Positions 5,733 through 13,833 are shown, counted from the stretch's first letter. The stretch is 20,435 bases of DNA from Pseudomonadota bacterium (GCA_023416195.1 JAEZID010000153.1:1-20435); one strand, 5' to 3'. A program made the numbers and translations. The notes: generated by a model not told the origin, from the sequence alone.

Positions 5733-7040
5733 ATGACGCCACATGAGTTGGTTGCCGTGCTGGAAAAGCACGAGCGCTGGCTGAAGAACAAGCAGGGCGG
5801 AAACCGCGCCAACCTGACCATGGGCAACCTGGAAGGCGCCAATCTGGCCGGCGTGGACCTGACGCAAGGCAAACTGTCGGGCGCCAACCTCGCCCGCTGC
5901 GACCTGTCCAACGCCAACCTCAGCCACGCCGACCTGTTCGCCGCGCATCTGACCAAGGCCGACCTGACCGGCTGCAACCTGTACCGCGCCGACCTGCGCG
6001 GCGCCCACATGCGCGGCGCCAAGATGAAGCGCGCCATCCTGAAGGAGGCGGACCTGCGCGGCGGCGCCCTGCTGTACGGCGGCGGCGGAAAGGGCGGCAA
6101 GGGGCTGGACTTCGTGCGCTCCGACCTGTCGGGCAGCGATTTCGACGACGCGATGATGGCGAACGCCAACCTGTCCGGCGCCGACCTGACCGACGTGTCG
6201 ATGAACGGGGCGGATTGCGAAGGCGCGCTGCTGACCGGGGCGACTCTGATGCGCTCCACCATGAAGAACGTCAACCTCGCGCGGGCGGATCTGCGCGGCA
6301 GCAACCTGTCCGGCGTGAACCTGCAAGGGGCGGTGCTGCGCGACGCCAATCTGACGGGCGCGGTGCTGGCCGGCGCCAACCTGCGCAACGCCGACCTCCA
6401 GGGCGCCAAGCTGGAGGGCGCGGACCTCGCCGGGGCCGACACGACCGGCGCCAACCTCGCCCGCTCCGCCGAGAATTTTTCGCTGCACATCCAGGACGCG
6501 CTGCACAACCACTACACCTGGATCAACACCAACGGCGTCATGGGCTCGCGCGCCGACCTTGGTGGGGCCGACCTGTCGCACATCGACCTGCACGGCGTGA
6601 ACCTGTCCGGCGCCAACCTGAAGCGGGCGAACCTCGGCGGCGCCAAGATGCGCGACGCCCTGCTGATCATGTGCGACGTGTCGGATGCCGATCTTTCCGG
6701 CAGCGACTTCACCGGCGCCATCCTGGACGGCGCCAATCTGCGCGGCGCCAATTTCTCCGGCGCACGGCTGGACGGGGCGGGCATCGGCTGGGTCGACGTG
6801 AAGGGGTCGGACGGCAAGCCGACCGGCCGCCTGTGGGCGGCGAACCTGACAGGCTGCAACTTCACCGGCGCGTCCTGCGTGCGCGCCAACCTGCGCGGCG
6901 CGAACCTCGCCGGCTGCGACTTCACCAACGCCGACCTGACCGGCGCGATCCTCAGCGACGCCAACATCCGCGACGCGACGTTCGCGGGCGCCAACCTGAC
7001 CGGCGCCAGCCTGCCGCCCCCGCCGGATCCCGACGATTGA
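5733..7040 (+). CDS. Pentapeptide-repeat protein
   Basis: Most of this 435-residue protein consists of A(D/N)LXX repeats such as GANLAGVDL, GADLTDV and GANLRGANF. Such repeats stack into a right-handed four-sided beta helix. The repeats fall in blocks broken at about 114-127 (Gly-rich), 245-272 and 350-369. Block starts share a cap: HERWLKNKQGGNRANL at 13-28 and HYTWINTNGVMGSRADL at 260-276, both of the form H-x2-W...G-x-R-A-x-L. No signal peptide or membrane helix is seen, so it is probably cytoplasmic. Some family members mimic DNA and protect gyrase, but most have no known role and none is claimed here. ATG 5733 is preferred over GTG 5709, which sits inside a strong inverted repeat; a weak GGACAGG precedes the ATG. 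The long minus-strand frame opposite is a shadow of the repeats. Confidence 0.92.
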   Translation: MTPHELVAVLEKHERWLKNKQGGNRANLTMGNLEGANLAGVDLTQGKLSGANLARCDLSNANLSHADLFAAHLTKADLTGCNLYRADLRGAHMRGAKMKRAILKEADLRGGALLYGGGGKGGKGLDFVRSDLSGSDFDDAMMANANLSGADLTDVSMNGADCEGALLTGATLMRSTMKNVNLARADLRGSNLSGVNLQGAVLRDANLTGAVLAGANLRNADLQGAKLEGADLAGADTTGANLARSAENFSLHIQDALHNHYTWINTNGVMGSRADLGGADLSHIDLHGVNLSGANLKRANLGGAKMRDALLIMCDVSDADLSGSDFTGAILDGANLRGANFSGARLDGAGIGWVDVKGSDGKPTGRLWAANLTGCNFTGASCVRANLRGANLAGCDFTNADLTGAILSDANIRDATFAGANLTGASLPPPPDPDD

Positions 7041-7080
7041 TCCGATAGAGCGCCATGTCTTCGCCCATCGCCCGTTGTGT

Positions 7081-7623
7081 CTACGCCAGATCGTCGTCCA
7101 GACCGGCCGGCGGCGGACCGCCGAGGTTCAAGGACACCCGGCGCAGCACGCCGATCGTTCTTGCGACGTCGTCGGGCGGGATGCCCCGCGTCGCCTGCTC
7201 GGCGATTTCGGCGGCGCAGGGGAGGATCGCGTCGCGCAGCGCCCGTCCCTTCGGCGTCAGAAAGATGTTCACCTTGCGGCGGTCGTGCGGGTTGCGCACG
7301 CGCTGGACGAGTTCCAGCCGCTCCAGCGTGTTCAGCGCGGTGACGGTGGTCGGCTCCATCATGCCCACGCGCTGGCTCAATTCGCGCTGGGTCAGGCCAT
7401 CCTCCTCCCACAGGGCGCGCAGGAAATACCACTGCCCCATGCTGACGCCGTAGCCGGTGATGCGGGTCTGCAAAGCGCGCGAAAAGGCGCGGTGCACTTC
7501 GCGCGTCACGTAGGACAGGTTTCCCTCGGCGGACAGGTCGTCCCTGACCTCTGGGGCGGTGCCCGAATCCCCATTTCCGGCCAAGATGAACTTCGCTTCC
7601 TGTCTCTTGAATCGCCCACTCAT
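7081..7623 (-). CDS. MarR family transcriptional regulator
   Basis: The 180-residue protein has the MarR winged helix at about 62-126: MGQWYFLRALWEEDGLTQRE (63-81 region), a recognition helix in MEPTTVTALNTLERLELVQR (89-108) and a wing NPHDRRKVNIFLTPKG (111-126) with the conserved D-x-R (Asp114, Arg116). MarR dimers bind palindromic operators and are released by small phenolic or other ligands. The N-terminal 35 residues are longer than in many family members. ATG 7623 is chosen over an adjacent in-frame TTG at 7626; the ribosome binding site is weak. It faces the N-carbamoylputrescine amidase gene across a 467-base gap, so it may control itself and that gene, but this is inference. It converges on the pentapeptide gene with a 40-base gap. 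Confidence 0.92.
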   Translation of the reverse strand: MSGRFKRQEAKFILAGNGDSGTAPEVRDDLSAEGNLSYVTREVHRAFSRALQTRITGYGVSMGQWYFLRALWEEDGLTQRELSQRVGMMEPTTVTALNTLERLELVQRVRNPHDRRKVNIFLTPKGRALRDAILPCAAEIAEQATRGIPPDDVARTIGVLRRVSLNLGGPPPAGLDDDLA

Positions 7624-8090
7624 CAAGACAATCTTTCAGCAGCCGTCCGGCGAGACGGCGGGGCGCCGCCGGTCCGAAACGAACGAACACAATCAACTTA
7701 CCCGATCATATCTTTTCGCGGAAAAATCGCAAAGCAAATGCGCATTCCCGCTTCGTGCGCATGCGGCGATATGCCTACAAACGTAGACGAGAATGGCTTC
7801 AGCGATAAACAAAACCCAGGATTGGCCGGATCACCCTTTGCCCGGCGGCGAAAGAAGATCGATGACGACAGCGGTGAAGCGATTCATATCCCCGTATGCA
7901 GTGCGGCATAAAGACACTTTCCCTGGGCAATACTGAACCGGGTCTGCGCTGTCTTTCAATTTTATTAAATTTGCACTGCAGGCCCTCGGCTCTTCCGAAG
8001 AGTGGTTGCACCGCCGCCGCTTCGCCGCCAAACAAAGCCGCCACAACGGCATTCCGCCCACGCCCACACGACCTCAGGAGCACCGCCGCC
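7624..8090. other. Divergent intergenic region, marR / amidase gene
   Basis: The 467 bases hold no convincing gene; open frames running into the amidase have no support upstream of ATG 8091. Three short symmetric elements are visible: AATGCGCATT (7737-7746), a perfect 10-bp palindrome; a further TGCGCA at 7756-7761; and AATTT-TATT-AAATT (7958-7971) in the most AT-rich patch. The first two are candidate MarR operators, the third may be part of the amidase promoter. No pair of good -35 and -10 boxes was found. Confidence 0.45.
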
Positions 8091-8987
8091 ATGCGCCCCA
8101 CCACTGGACGCACCGTTACTGTCGCCGCGACCCAGATGGCTTGCAGCTGGGACCGGGATGCCAACGTGAACGGCGTCGAGCGCCTCGTGCGCGAGGCCGC
8201 CTCGCGCGGCGCCCAGATCATCCTGCCGCAGGAGCTGTTCGAGACCCCCTACTTCTGCAAGGACCAGAAGCAGGAGCTGTTCGCCCTCGCCCACCCGGTC
8301 GAGGACCATCCCGTCATCGCGCGGATGAGCGCGCTGGCGCGCGAGCTGTCCGTGGTCATTCCCGTCAGCGTCTTCGAGCGGGCGCGCAACGCCTATTACA
8401 ACTCGCTGGCCGTCGTGGACGCGGACGGGTCGGTGCTGGGCGTTTATCGCAAGTCGCACATCCCCGACGGCCCCGGCTATCAGGAGAAGTTCTACTTCAG
8501 CCCCGGCGACACCGGCTTCCAGGTCTACAGGACGCGCTACGCCACCATCGGCTGCGCGATCTGCTGGGACCAATGGTTCCCGGAAACCGCCCGCGCCATG
8601 GCGCTGAAGGGGGCGGAGATCCTGTTCTACCCGACCGCCATCGGCTCGGAACCGCAGGACTCGTCTCTGGACAGCCAGGGGCACTGGACGCGCGTCATGC
8701 AGGGGCACGCCGGGGCCAACCTGATGCCGCTGGTCGCCTCCAACCGCGTCGGGCACGAGGAGGGGGAGACCTGCGGGATCACCTTCTACGGCTCCTCCTT
8801 CATCGCGGGGCCGACGGGCGAACTGGTGGCGCAGGCCGACCGGGAGAGCGAGACGGTGCTGACCGCCTCCTTCGACCTGGACCGCATCGCGGCCCAGCGC
8901 GCCTCCTGGGGCGTGTTCCGCGACCGCCGTCCGGAACTCTACGGCCCGCTGATGACGCTGGACGGCGAGACCCCGGTCCGCCGCTGA
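8091..8987 (+). CDS. aguB: N-carbamoylputrescine amidase
   Basis: The 298-residue protein is a nitrilase-superfamily amidase with the full Glu-Lys-Cys triad: Glu48 in LPQELF, Lys121 in YRKSHIPDGPGYQEK and Cys158 in CAICWDQWFPE. The motifs ELFETPYFC, HIPDGPGYQEKFYF and the C-terminal region match AguB closely. AguB hydrolyses N-carbamoylputrescine to putrescine, CO2 and ammonia, the last step of the agmatine route to polyamines. It is cytoplasmic. The partner agmatine deiminase (aguA) is not in the window. ATG 8091 is chosen because homology begins there and AGGAG lies 10 bases upstream; the frame is open further upstream without support. It ends seven bases from the convergent HExxH protein gene. 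Confidence 0.95.
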   Translation: MRPTTGRTVTVAATQMACSWDRDANVNGVERLVREAASRGAQIILPQELFETPYFCKDQKQELFALAHPVEDHPVIARMSALARELSVVIPVSVFERARNAYYNSLAVVDADGSVLGVYRKSHIPDGPGYQEKFYFSPGDTGFQVYRTRYATIGCAICWDQWFPETARAMALKGAEILFYPTAIGSEPQDSSLDSQGHWTRVMQGHAGANLMPLVASNRVGHEEGETCGITFYGSSFIAGPTGELVAQADRESETVLTASFDLDRIAAQRASWGVFRDRRPELYGPLMTLDGETPVRR

Positions 8988-8994
8988 GGCCCGT

Positions 8995-9564
8995 TCAGAC
9001 GGTGATGGCGCTTCGAGTCATTGACTGACCCAAGCCCTGCGCCACTCCATACGCCGCCGCCCCGCGCGCCGCCAGCGCCAGGGCGGCGGTGCCGTTCTGG
9101 CCGCCCGATTCCTCGCCGGACTGCTTGCGGCGCAGCTCCTGCTGCGCCTGGGCCTTCTGCGCGTCGGCCTGTTGGGCGACGCGCAGATCCTGGGCGGACG
9201 GGTCGGAGGGGGCCAAGGCCGCCGCCTTGACCGTCTCCATCTTGCGGATGGTCGCCTCGGGCTCGCGCTCCGGGCTGGTGTCCACGGGCACTTCGCCCGC
9301 GACCGCGTAATTCTTGCCGTCCGGCCCGCGCGTGTAGGTGAAGGACGCCGACCCGGCATGAGGCCCGCCGGCCGACTGATGCGCCGCCTCGTGCTGGCGG
9401 ACGCTGGTGTCGATGCGCTGAAGCTCCTGGACACGCTGCTGCTGTTCGGGGGATTGGACCTGCTCGGCGCCGCCCGCCTGGGCGTCCGTCTGGGCACCCG
9501 CTTTCCGGCCGGTCCGCGTCTGCGGCAGCCCGAACAGCGCCGAGGATGAGACACCCGAAATCAC
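8995..9564 (-). CDS. SprA-related putative metalloprotease (HExxH protein)
   Basis: The 189-residue protein resembles the SprA-related family, which is annotated as putative metalloproteases. A zinc-type HExxH motif, HEAAH, lies at residues 58-62 in DTSVRQHEAAHQSAGG. It is followed by the family-typical SASFTYTRGPDGKNYAVAGEVPVDTSPE (72-99) and EPEATIRKMETVKAAALAPSDPS (101-123). The N-terminus is low-complexity, Gln/Ala-rich, with no signal peptide; the C-terminus has an Ala-rich helix at about 159-177. Protease activity is inferred from the motif only. The start is a GTG at 9564; no earlier in-frame ATG or GTG is supported, and the ribosome binding site (GGGAC) is weak. It lies 73 bases downstream of the dehydratase on the same strand and may be a trailing operon gene. 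Confidence 0.8.
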   Translation of the reverse strand: MISGVSSSALFGLPQTRTGRKAGAQTDAQAGGAEQVQSPEQQQRVQELQRIDTSVRQHEAAHQSAGGPHAGSASFTYTRGPDGKNYAVAGEVPVDTSPEREPEATIRKMETVKAAALAPSDPSAQDLRVAQQADAQKAQAQQELRRKQSGEESGGQNGTAALALAARGAAAYGVAQGLGQSMTRSAITV

Positions 9565-9637
9565 GGCCCGCGAGTCCCGCGCGATCCACTCAACCGCAAC
9601 ACCCTACACCGGCTGTCGCCGGGCGGCAACGCGGCGC

Positions 9638-10615
9638 TCAGCGCGCCGCCAACGCGTCGGTGAAGGTCCCAGGATCGACGTTGCCACCGCTCAGCACCAC
9701 CACGACCGTACGTCCCGCCGTGGGCAGCTTGCCGGAGAGGATCGCCGCCAGCGCCACGGCGCCGCCGGGTTCGACCACCAGCTTCAGGACGGAGAAGGCG
9801 TAGGCCATGGCGGCCTGAACCTCCGCGTCGGTGACGGCGAAACCGCCGGCCAGACGTTCCTTCATGACCGGGAAGGTCAGGGCGCCCGGCGTCGGCGTCA
9901 ACAGGGCGTCGCACAGGCTGCTGTGCCCGGCCTCGTTGCTGACGCGCTCTCCCGCCGCCAGCGAGCGGGCCACGTCGTCGAAGCCGGCCGGCTCGACGCT
10001 CCACACGCGGGTGTCCGGCAGCGCGTGGCGGATCGCCGTCGCGAGACCCGACACCAGACCGCCGCCGCTGCACGGGGACAGAACGTCGTCCGGCGCGACG
10101 CCCAGCGCCGCGAGCTGCTCGACGATCTCCAGCCCCACGGTGCCCTGCCCGGCCATGACCTGCGGGTGGTCGTAGGGCGGGACGACCGCGCTGCCCCGCT
10201 CGTCGGCGATGGCCTTGGCGATGTCCTCGCGGCTTTCCGTCCAGCGGTCGTACAGCACGACCTCCGCGCCGTAGGAGCGGGTGTTCTCGATCTTCAGCGC
10301 GGGCGCGTCGCTCGGCATGACGATGGCGGCGCGGATGCCCAGCAGCGCGGCGGCGGCGGCCACGCCCTGCGCGTGGTTGCCCGACGACCAGGCCACCACG
10401 CCCCGCCCGCGCTCTTCCGGCGTCAGTTGCGAGATGCGGTTGAAAGCGCCCCGGAACTTGAAGGAGCCGCTGCGTTGCAGGACCTCCGGCTTGATGAGGA
10501 CACGCCCGCCGACGCGCTCGTTCAGCAGGGCGTTTTCCAACAGGGGCGTGCGCACGGCGTAGCCGTCCAGCCGGCGCGCGGCCTCGACCACATCCTGAAA
10601 TCCGATAGCGAGCAT
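9638..10615 (-). CDS. PLP-dependent threonine/serine dehydratase-like enzyme
   Basis: The 325-residue protein is a fold-type II PLP enzyme. The Schiff-base lysine is Lys53 in SGSFKFRGA, the phosphate-binding loop is SGGGL at 183-187, SSGNHAQG at 77-84 is the substrate loop, and LSGGN at 308-312 contacts the pyridine ring. Length and motifs fit biodegradative threonine dehydratases, serine racemases and hydroxyaspartate dehydratases, which eliminate water and ammonia from beta-hydroxy amino acids. There is no C-terminal ACT regulatory domain, so it is not the feedback-controlled IlvA form. The ATG at 10615 lies two bases after the stop of the preceding SDR gene (TGA-TC-ATG), which implies translational coupling. 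The true substrate cannot be told from sequence. Confidence 0.9.
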   Translation of the reverse strand: MLAIGFQDVVEAARRLDGYAVRTPLLENALLNERVGGRVLIKPEVLQRSGSFKFRGAFNRISQLTPEERGRGVVAWSSGNHAQGVAAAAALLGIRAAIVMPSDAPALKIENTRSYGAEVVLYDRWTESREDIAKAIADERGSAVVPPYDHPQVMAGQGTVGLEIVEQLAALGVAPDDVLSPCSGGGLVSGLATAIRHALPDTRVWSVEPAGFDDVARSLAAGERVSNEAGHSSLCDALLTPTPGALTFPVMKERLAGGFAVTDAEVQAAMAYAFSVLKLVVEPGGAVALAAILSGKLPTAGRTVVVVLSGGNVDPGTFTDALAAR

Positions 10616-10617
10616 GA

Positions 10618-11361
10618 TCAGCGCCCTCCCGACACGTTGAGAAGCGCGCCGGTCACGTAGGACGCGGCGTCCGACAGCAGCCACAGCACGCTTTCCGCCA
10701 CCTCGTCGGCGGTGCCGGGGCGGCCCATGGGCGGGGTCAGGGCCGGCATCTCCAGGCGGTTGCCGACGCCGGGAATCACCTGGATGTCGGTGTCGATCAG
10801 GCCGGGACGGACGCAGTTGACCCGGACTCCTTCCTTCGCGACCTCGCGCGACAGGCCGATGGTCAGGCTGTCGATGGCGCCCTTGCTGGCGGCGTAGGCG
10901 ACATACTCGTTGGGCGCGCCCAGCACCCCCGCGATGGAGCCGAGATTCACGATCGCCCCGCCCGGACCGCCGTGACGGGTGGACATGCGCCGCACCGCCT
11001 CCCGCGCGCAGAGGATGGCGCCGGTCACGTTGATGTCCAGCATGCGGCGGAGGGCGTCCGTGGGCGCCTCGTCCAGCCGTCCGTAGGGGCCGACGATGCC
11101 GGCGTTGTTGACCAGACCGGCGGCCGGGCCGAAGCGGGACTCCGCGGCGTCGAACAGGGCGCGGATGTCCTCCTCCCGCGCCGCGTCGCCCCGGACGGCC
11201 TGCGCCTGCCCGCCCGCGTCGCGGATGGCCGACAGGGTCGCCTCCGCCGCATCGGCGTTGCCGAGGTAGGAGAAGGTGACGGCGTAACCGCGCTGCGCCG
11301 CCATCCGCGCGACGGCGGCGCCGATGCCACGGCTGCCGCCGGTGACGATCAGGGATTTCAT
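10618..11361 (-). CDS. Short-chain dehydrogenase/reductase (SDR)
   Basis: The 247-residue protein is a classical SDR: cofactor loop TGGSRGIG at 7-14, NNAG at 85-88, Asn111, and the catalytic Ser142, Tyr156 and Lys160 (YAASK). The residues after beta-2 (SYLGNADAAE) lack an acidic residue at the usual NAD-selecting position, which leans towards NADPH; this is a guess. These enzymes oxidise or reduce secondary alcohols, sugars or 3-oxo compounds. The ATG at 11361 has GGAGG nine bases upstream, within the last codons of the ltnD-like gene, whose stop is only four bases before. It is the middle gene of the three-gene operon. Confidence 0.93.
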   Translation of the reverse strand: MKSLIVTGGSRGIGAAVARMAAQRGYAVTFSYLGNADAAEATLSAIRDAGGQAQAVRGDAAREEDIRALFDAAESRFGPAAGLVNNAGIVGPYGRLDEAPTDALRRMLDINVTGAILCAREAVRRMSTRHGGPGGAIVNLGSIAGVLGAPNEYVAYAASKGAIDSLTIGLSREVAKEGVRVNCVRPGLIDTDIQVIPGVGNRLEMPALTPPMGRPGTADEVAESVLWLLSDAASYVTGALLNVSGGR

Positions 11362-11365
11362 GGCC

Positions 11366-12298
11366 TCAGCCCTCCGATGCGTTGTCGGCCTTCGGCAGGG
11401 TGATGCCGGCCAGCCGTTCGAAGATCTTGATGACGGCGGAATCGTCCTCGCGCCCCAGCCCGGCCGCCGCCGCCATGGTGAACATCTGCAAGGCGGTGGA
11501 AGCGAGCGGTGTCGGGAAGGTCATGCGCCGGGCCGAATCCACGACGATGCCCAGATCCTTGACGAAGATGTCCACGGCGCTGTGCGGGGTGTAGTCGCCG
11601 GCCAGGATGTGCGGCACGCGGTTTTCGAACATCCAGCTGTTGCCGGCGCTGGAGGTGATGACGTCGTAGATGCGCTGCGGCTCGACGCCCGCGCGCATGC
11701 CATAGGCCATGGCCTCCGCCGAGGCGGCGATGTGCACCCCGGCGAGCAGCTGGTTGATCGTCTTCACCACGGAGCCCTGCCCATGCCGCGCGCCGACCCG
11801 GTGCAGCGTGCCGGAGGCCGAGGCCAGCAGTTCCTCCGCCTTTTCGAACGCCGCGTCGGGGCCGGAGGCCATGACGGTCATCCGCCCTTCCGCCGCCTTC
11901 ACCGGCCCGCCGCTGACCGGGGCGTCGAGCATCAGCAGGCCAAGCGCGTCGAGCCGCCGCCCGACCTCCTCCGCGAAGGCGGCCGGAACGGTCGCGGATT
12001 GGACGACGCAGGCGCCCTTCGGCAGGGTTGCGGCGATGCCGTCCGGGCCGAACAGCACCTCCTCGACCTGCTCGGGGGTGGCGACCAGGACAACGACCTG
12101 ATCCACCCGGCGGCCCAGTTCGGCGGGGGAGCCCACCGCCTCGCCGCCGCGCGTGACGAGGCTCATGCATTTGGAGGGCTCGGCGTCGCAGCCGATCACG
12201 CGGAAGCCCGCGCGCAGCAGCGACAGCGCGACGCCCATTCCCATGGAGCCCAGGCCGATGACGCCCGCGACGCGGGCCGGTGTGACGTCGTCGCTCAT
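11366..12298 (-). CDS. ltnD: L-threonate dehydrogenase-like (LtnD), beta-hydroxyacid dehydrogenase family
   Basis: The 310-residue protein belongs to the 3-hydroxyisobutyrate / 6-phosphogluconate dehydrogenase superfamily. It has an N-terminal Rossmann loop GLGSMG (15-20), substrate motif DAPVSGG (125-131) and catalytic Lys179 with Asn182 (KTINQ). The C-terminal half carries motifs I associate with LtnD: LLAGVHIAASAEAMA (184-198), AGNSWMFENRVPHIL (218-232), GDYTPHSAVDIFVKDLG (234-250) and EDDSAVIKIF (284-293). LtnD oxidises L-threonate at C2 with NAD. The usual partners (OtnC aldolase, OtnI isomerase, OtnK kinase) are absent from the window. The ATG at 12298 is preceded by GGGGAGG three bases away; in-frame codons upstream are GC-rich and unsupported. 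It leads the operon with the SDR and dehydratase. Confidence 0.88.
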   Translation of the reverse strand: MSDDVTPARVAGVIGLGSMGMGVALSLLRAGFRVIGCDAEPSKCMSLVTRGGEAVGSPAELGRRVDQVVVLVATPEQVEEVLFGPDGIAATLPKGACVVQSATVPAAFAEEVGRRLDALGLLMLDAPVSGGPVKAAEGRMTVMASGPDAAFEKAEELLASASGTLHRVGARHGQGSVVKTINQLLAGVHIAASAEAMAYGMRAGVEPQRIYDVITSSAGNSWMFENRVPHILAGDYTPHSAVDIFVKDLGIVVDSARRMTFPTPLASTALQMFTMAAAAGLGREDDSAVIKIFERLAGITLPKADNASEG

Positions 12299-12452
12299 GA
12301 TCCTCCCCGGCGGCGGTTTGTGCCGTTGTTGCGGTGAAGTGTCGGGTGCGGGACGGGGGCGCGTCAAGCCGCCGGCGCGGCCGCACCCTTCGGCGGATGG
12401 CGGAACTGCGCGGGACGCATGTCGTTAAGCACAGGAATTGTCGGAGAGGCCG

Positions 12453-13274
12453 ATGCCCGCCCTGGTCCTGTCCTTCCTGTGGGTGCTCCTTCCCGCGCCG
12501 GCGCTGGCGCACGCGGCGGGGGAGAGCGGCTGGACCATCGACCTGTGGTCGGCGGGGCTGCTGGCGCTGTCCGCCGGGCTGTATCTCGCCGGGTTCCGGC
12601 GCTGGCGCGCCCGGCGGGCCGCCCTGTTCTGGGCGGGTTGGGCGGTGGTCGCCGCGGCGCTTCTGTCGCCGCTGTACGACCTCGCCGAGGATTCCTTCAC
12701 CGCGCATATGCTGGAGCATGAGCTTCTGATGTTCGTGGCAGCGCCTCTGCTGGTCGCCTCGCGTCCCCTGGGCGTGCTGCTGGCGCCCTTGCCGTCCGGC
12801 GCGCGGCGGGGCTGGGGACGGTTCTGGGCCGCCCTCACCGGCCCGATGGTCGCCACGGCCCTGCACGGGGCGGCGCTGTGGGTTTGGCACGCCCCGGCGC
12901 TGTTCGACGCCACGCTGACGAACCGGGCGGTGCACGCGCTTCAGCACCTGTCGCTGTTCGGGACGGCGCTGCTGTTCTGGTGGGCGGTTCTGGTCGGGCG
13001 CGGCGCGGCGGCGACAGGGCGCGCGATGCTGGGACTGTTCGTGACGGCGCTCCACAGCACGTTGCTGGCGGCCCTGATGACCCTGTCGCCGGTGCCCTGG
13101 TACGCTTATGGGTACGCCTATGGGGGCGATCCGGCGGCGGCGCTGGCCGACCAGCAGGCGGCCGGCCTTATCATGTGGGTGCCGGGTGGGCTGGCTTATA
13201 TGGGCGTGGCGCTCTGGCTGCTCGCGCGGTGGCTGGGCGGATCGGAGGCGGCGCGCAATTCGGCGGTCCGGTAG
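12453..13274 (+). CDS. ctaG: Cytochrome c oxidase assembly protein, CtaG/Caa3 family
   Basis: The 273-residue protein is strongly hydrophobic, with a probable signal peptide (cut near ALA at 17-19) and about six or seven membrane helices. It carries family-typical histidines: HMLEHELLMF (85-94, His85 and His89), His138 and His146 in HGAALWVWHAP, His161 and His165 in HALQH, and His201. The closing signature DQQAAGLIMWVPGG (233-246) is also typical. The Caa3_CtaG family is implicated in cytochrome c oxidase assembly, probably copper or heme handling, in the inner membrane. It is not homologous to the Cox11-type protein that shares the CtaG name. The ATG at 12453 is preferred over an upstream in-frame TTG because GGAG lies six bases before it. 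No oxidase subunit gene is nearby. It is divergent from ltnD across 154 bases. Confidence 0.9.
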   Translation: MPALVLSFLWVLLPAPALAHAAGESGWTIDLWSAGLLALSAGLYLAGFRRWRARRAALFWAGWAVVAAALLSPLYDLAEDSFTAHMLEHELLMFVAAPLLVASRPLGVLLAPLPSGARRGWGRFWAALTGPMVATALHGAALWVWHAPALFDATLTNRAVHALQHLSLFGTALLFWWAVLVGRGAAATGRAMLGLFVTALHSTLLAALMTLSPVPWYAYGYAYGGDPAAALADQQAAGLIMWVPGGLAYMGVALWLLARWLGGSEAARNSAVR

Positions 13275-13308
13275 CGCGCCCGCGCGTCCAAACGCAGCTT
13301 GTGCGACG

Positions 13309-13833
13309 TCAATCCGCCGCGCTGTCCGGCCGCCGCTGGCGGTAGAGGACGTGCAGCATGCCCGCGTGGATGAAGTCACGCTCGTAGGTGAAGCCGGACT
13401 TCTCCATCACCCGGCGCGAGGCCGTGTTGGTCGGCGGCGTGAAGGCGACCAGCGTCGGGACCTTCAGCCGGCCGAAAGACAGGCCGACGACGGCGCGCGC
13501 CAGCTCGGTCGCCACGCCCCGGTTCCAGGCCTCCGGCCGGTAGGCGTAGAGCAGTTCCGTTTCGGTGAAGCCGTCGATGGTCTTGCGCCGCAGGCCGGCG
13601 CGGCCCAGGAAACGGTTGCCGTCCTTGTCCCGCACCGTCCAGACGCCGTAGCCGTGGCTGTCCCAATGGTCGATCAGGCGGTCGAGAAAGGCGCGTGTCT
13701 CGTCAACGCTCCACAGCTTGCCGCCCAGCGTCGCCATCACCGTGGGATCGGTGTGCATCCGCACCAGATCGTCCAGATCCTCGGGTCGGACGCGGTGGGC
13801 GCGCAGACGTTCCGTCTCGAAGGTCTCGACCAC
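13309..13833 (-). CDS. GNAT family N-acetyltransferase (RimJ/RimL-like)
   Basis: The 174-residue protein has a GNAT layout: an N-terminal ETERLRAHRVRPEDLDDL, typical of RimJ/RimL-type enzymes, the acetyl-CoA binding segment EAWNRGVATELA (101-112, with R/Q-x-x-G-x-A) and the NTASRRVMEKSGF motif at 136-148. These enzymes transfer acetyl from acetyl-CoA to amino groups of proteins or small molecules; the substrate is not predictable. The start is GTG at 13833, supported by GGGAGG six bases upstream and by homology beginning at ETERL. It converges on ctaG with a 34-base gap that holds nothing clear, and lies 107 bases downstream of the GGDEF gene behind a terminator. Confidence 0.9.
   Translation of the reverse strand: MVETFETERLRAHRVRPEDLDDLVRMHTDPTVMATLGGKLWSVDETRAFLDRLIDHWDSHGYGVWTVRDKDGNRFLGRAGLRRKTIDGFTETELLYAYRPEAWNRGVATELARAVVGLSFGRLKVPTLVAFTPPTNTASRRVMEKSGFTYERDFIHAGMLHVLYRQRRPDSAAD

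Noticed and set aside
5628..6593. 321-residue minus-strand open frame rich in Gly, Ala, Val and Gln opposite the pentapeptide gene
   Set aside because: Its repetitiveness mirrors the repeats on the plus strand; it has no ribosome binding site and no recognisable domain.
11358..13379. 673-residue minus-strand open frame crossing ctaG and ltnD
   Set aside because: It is antisense to ctaG and out of frame in ltnD; both of those have family motifs.
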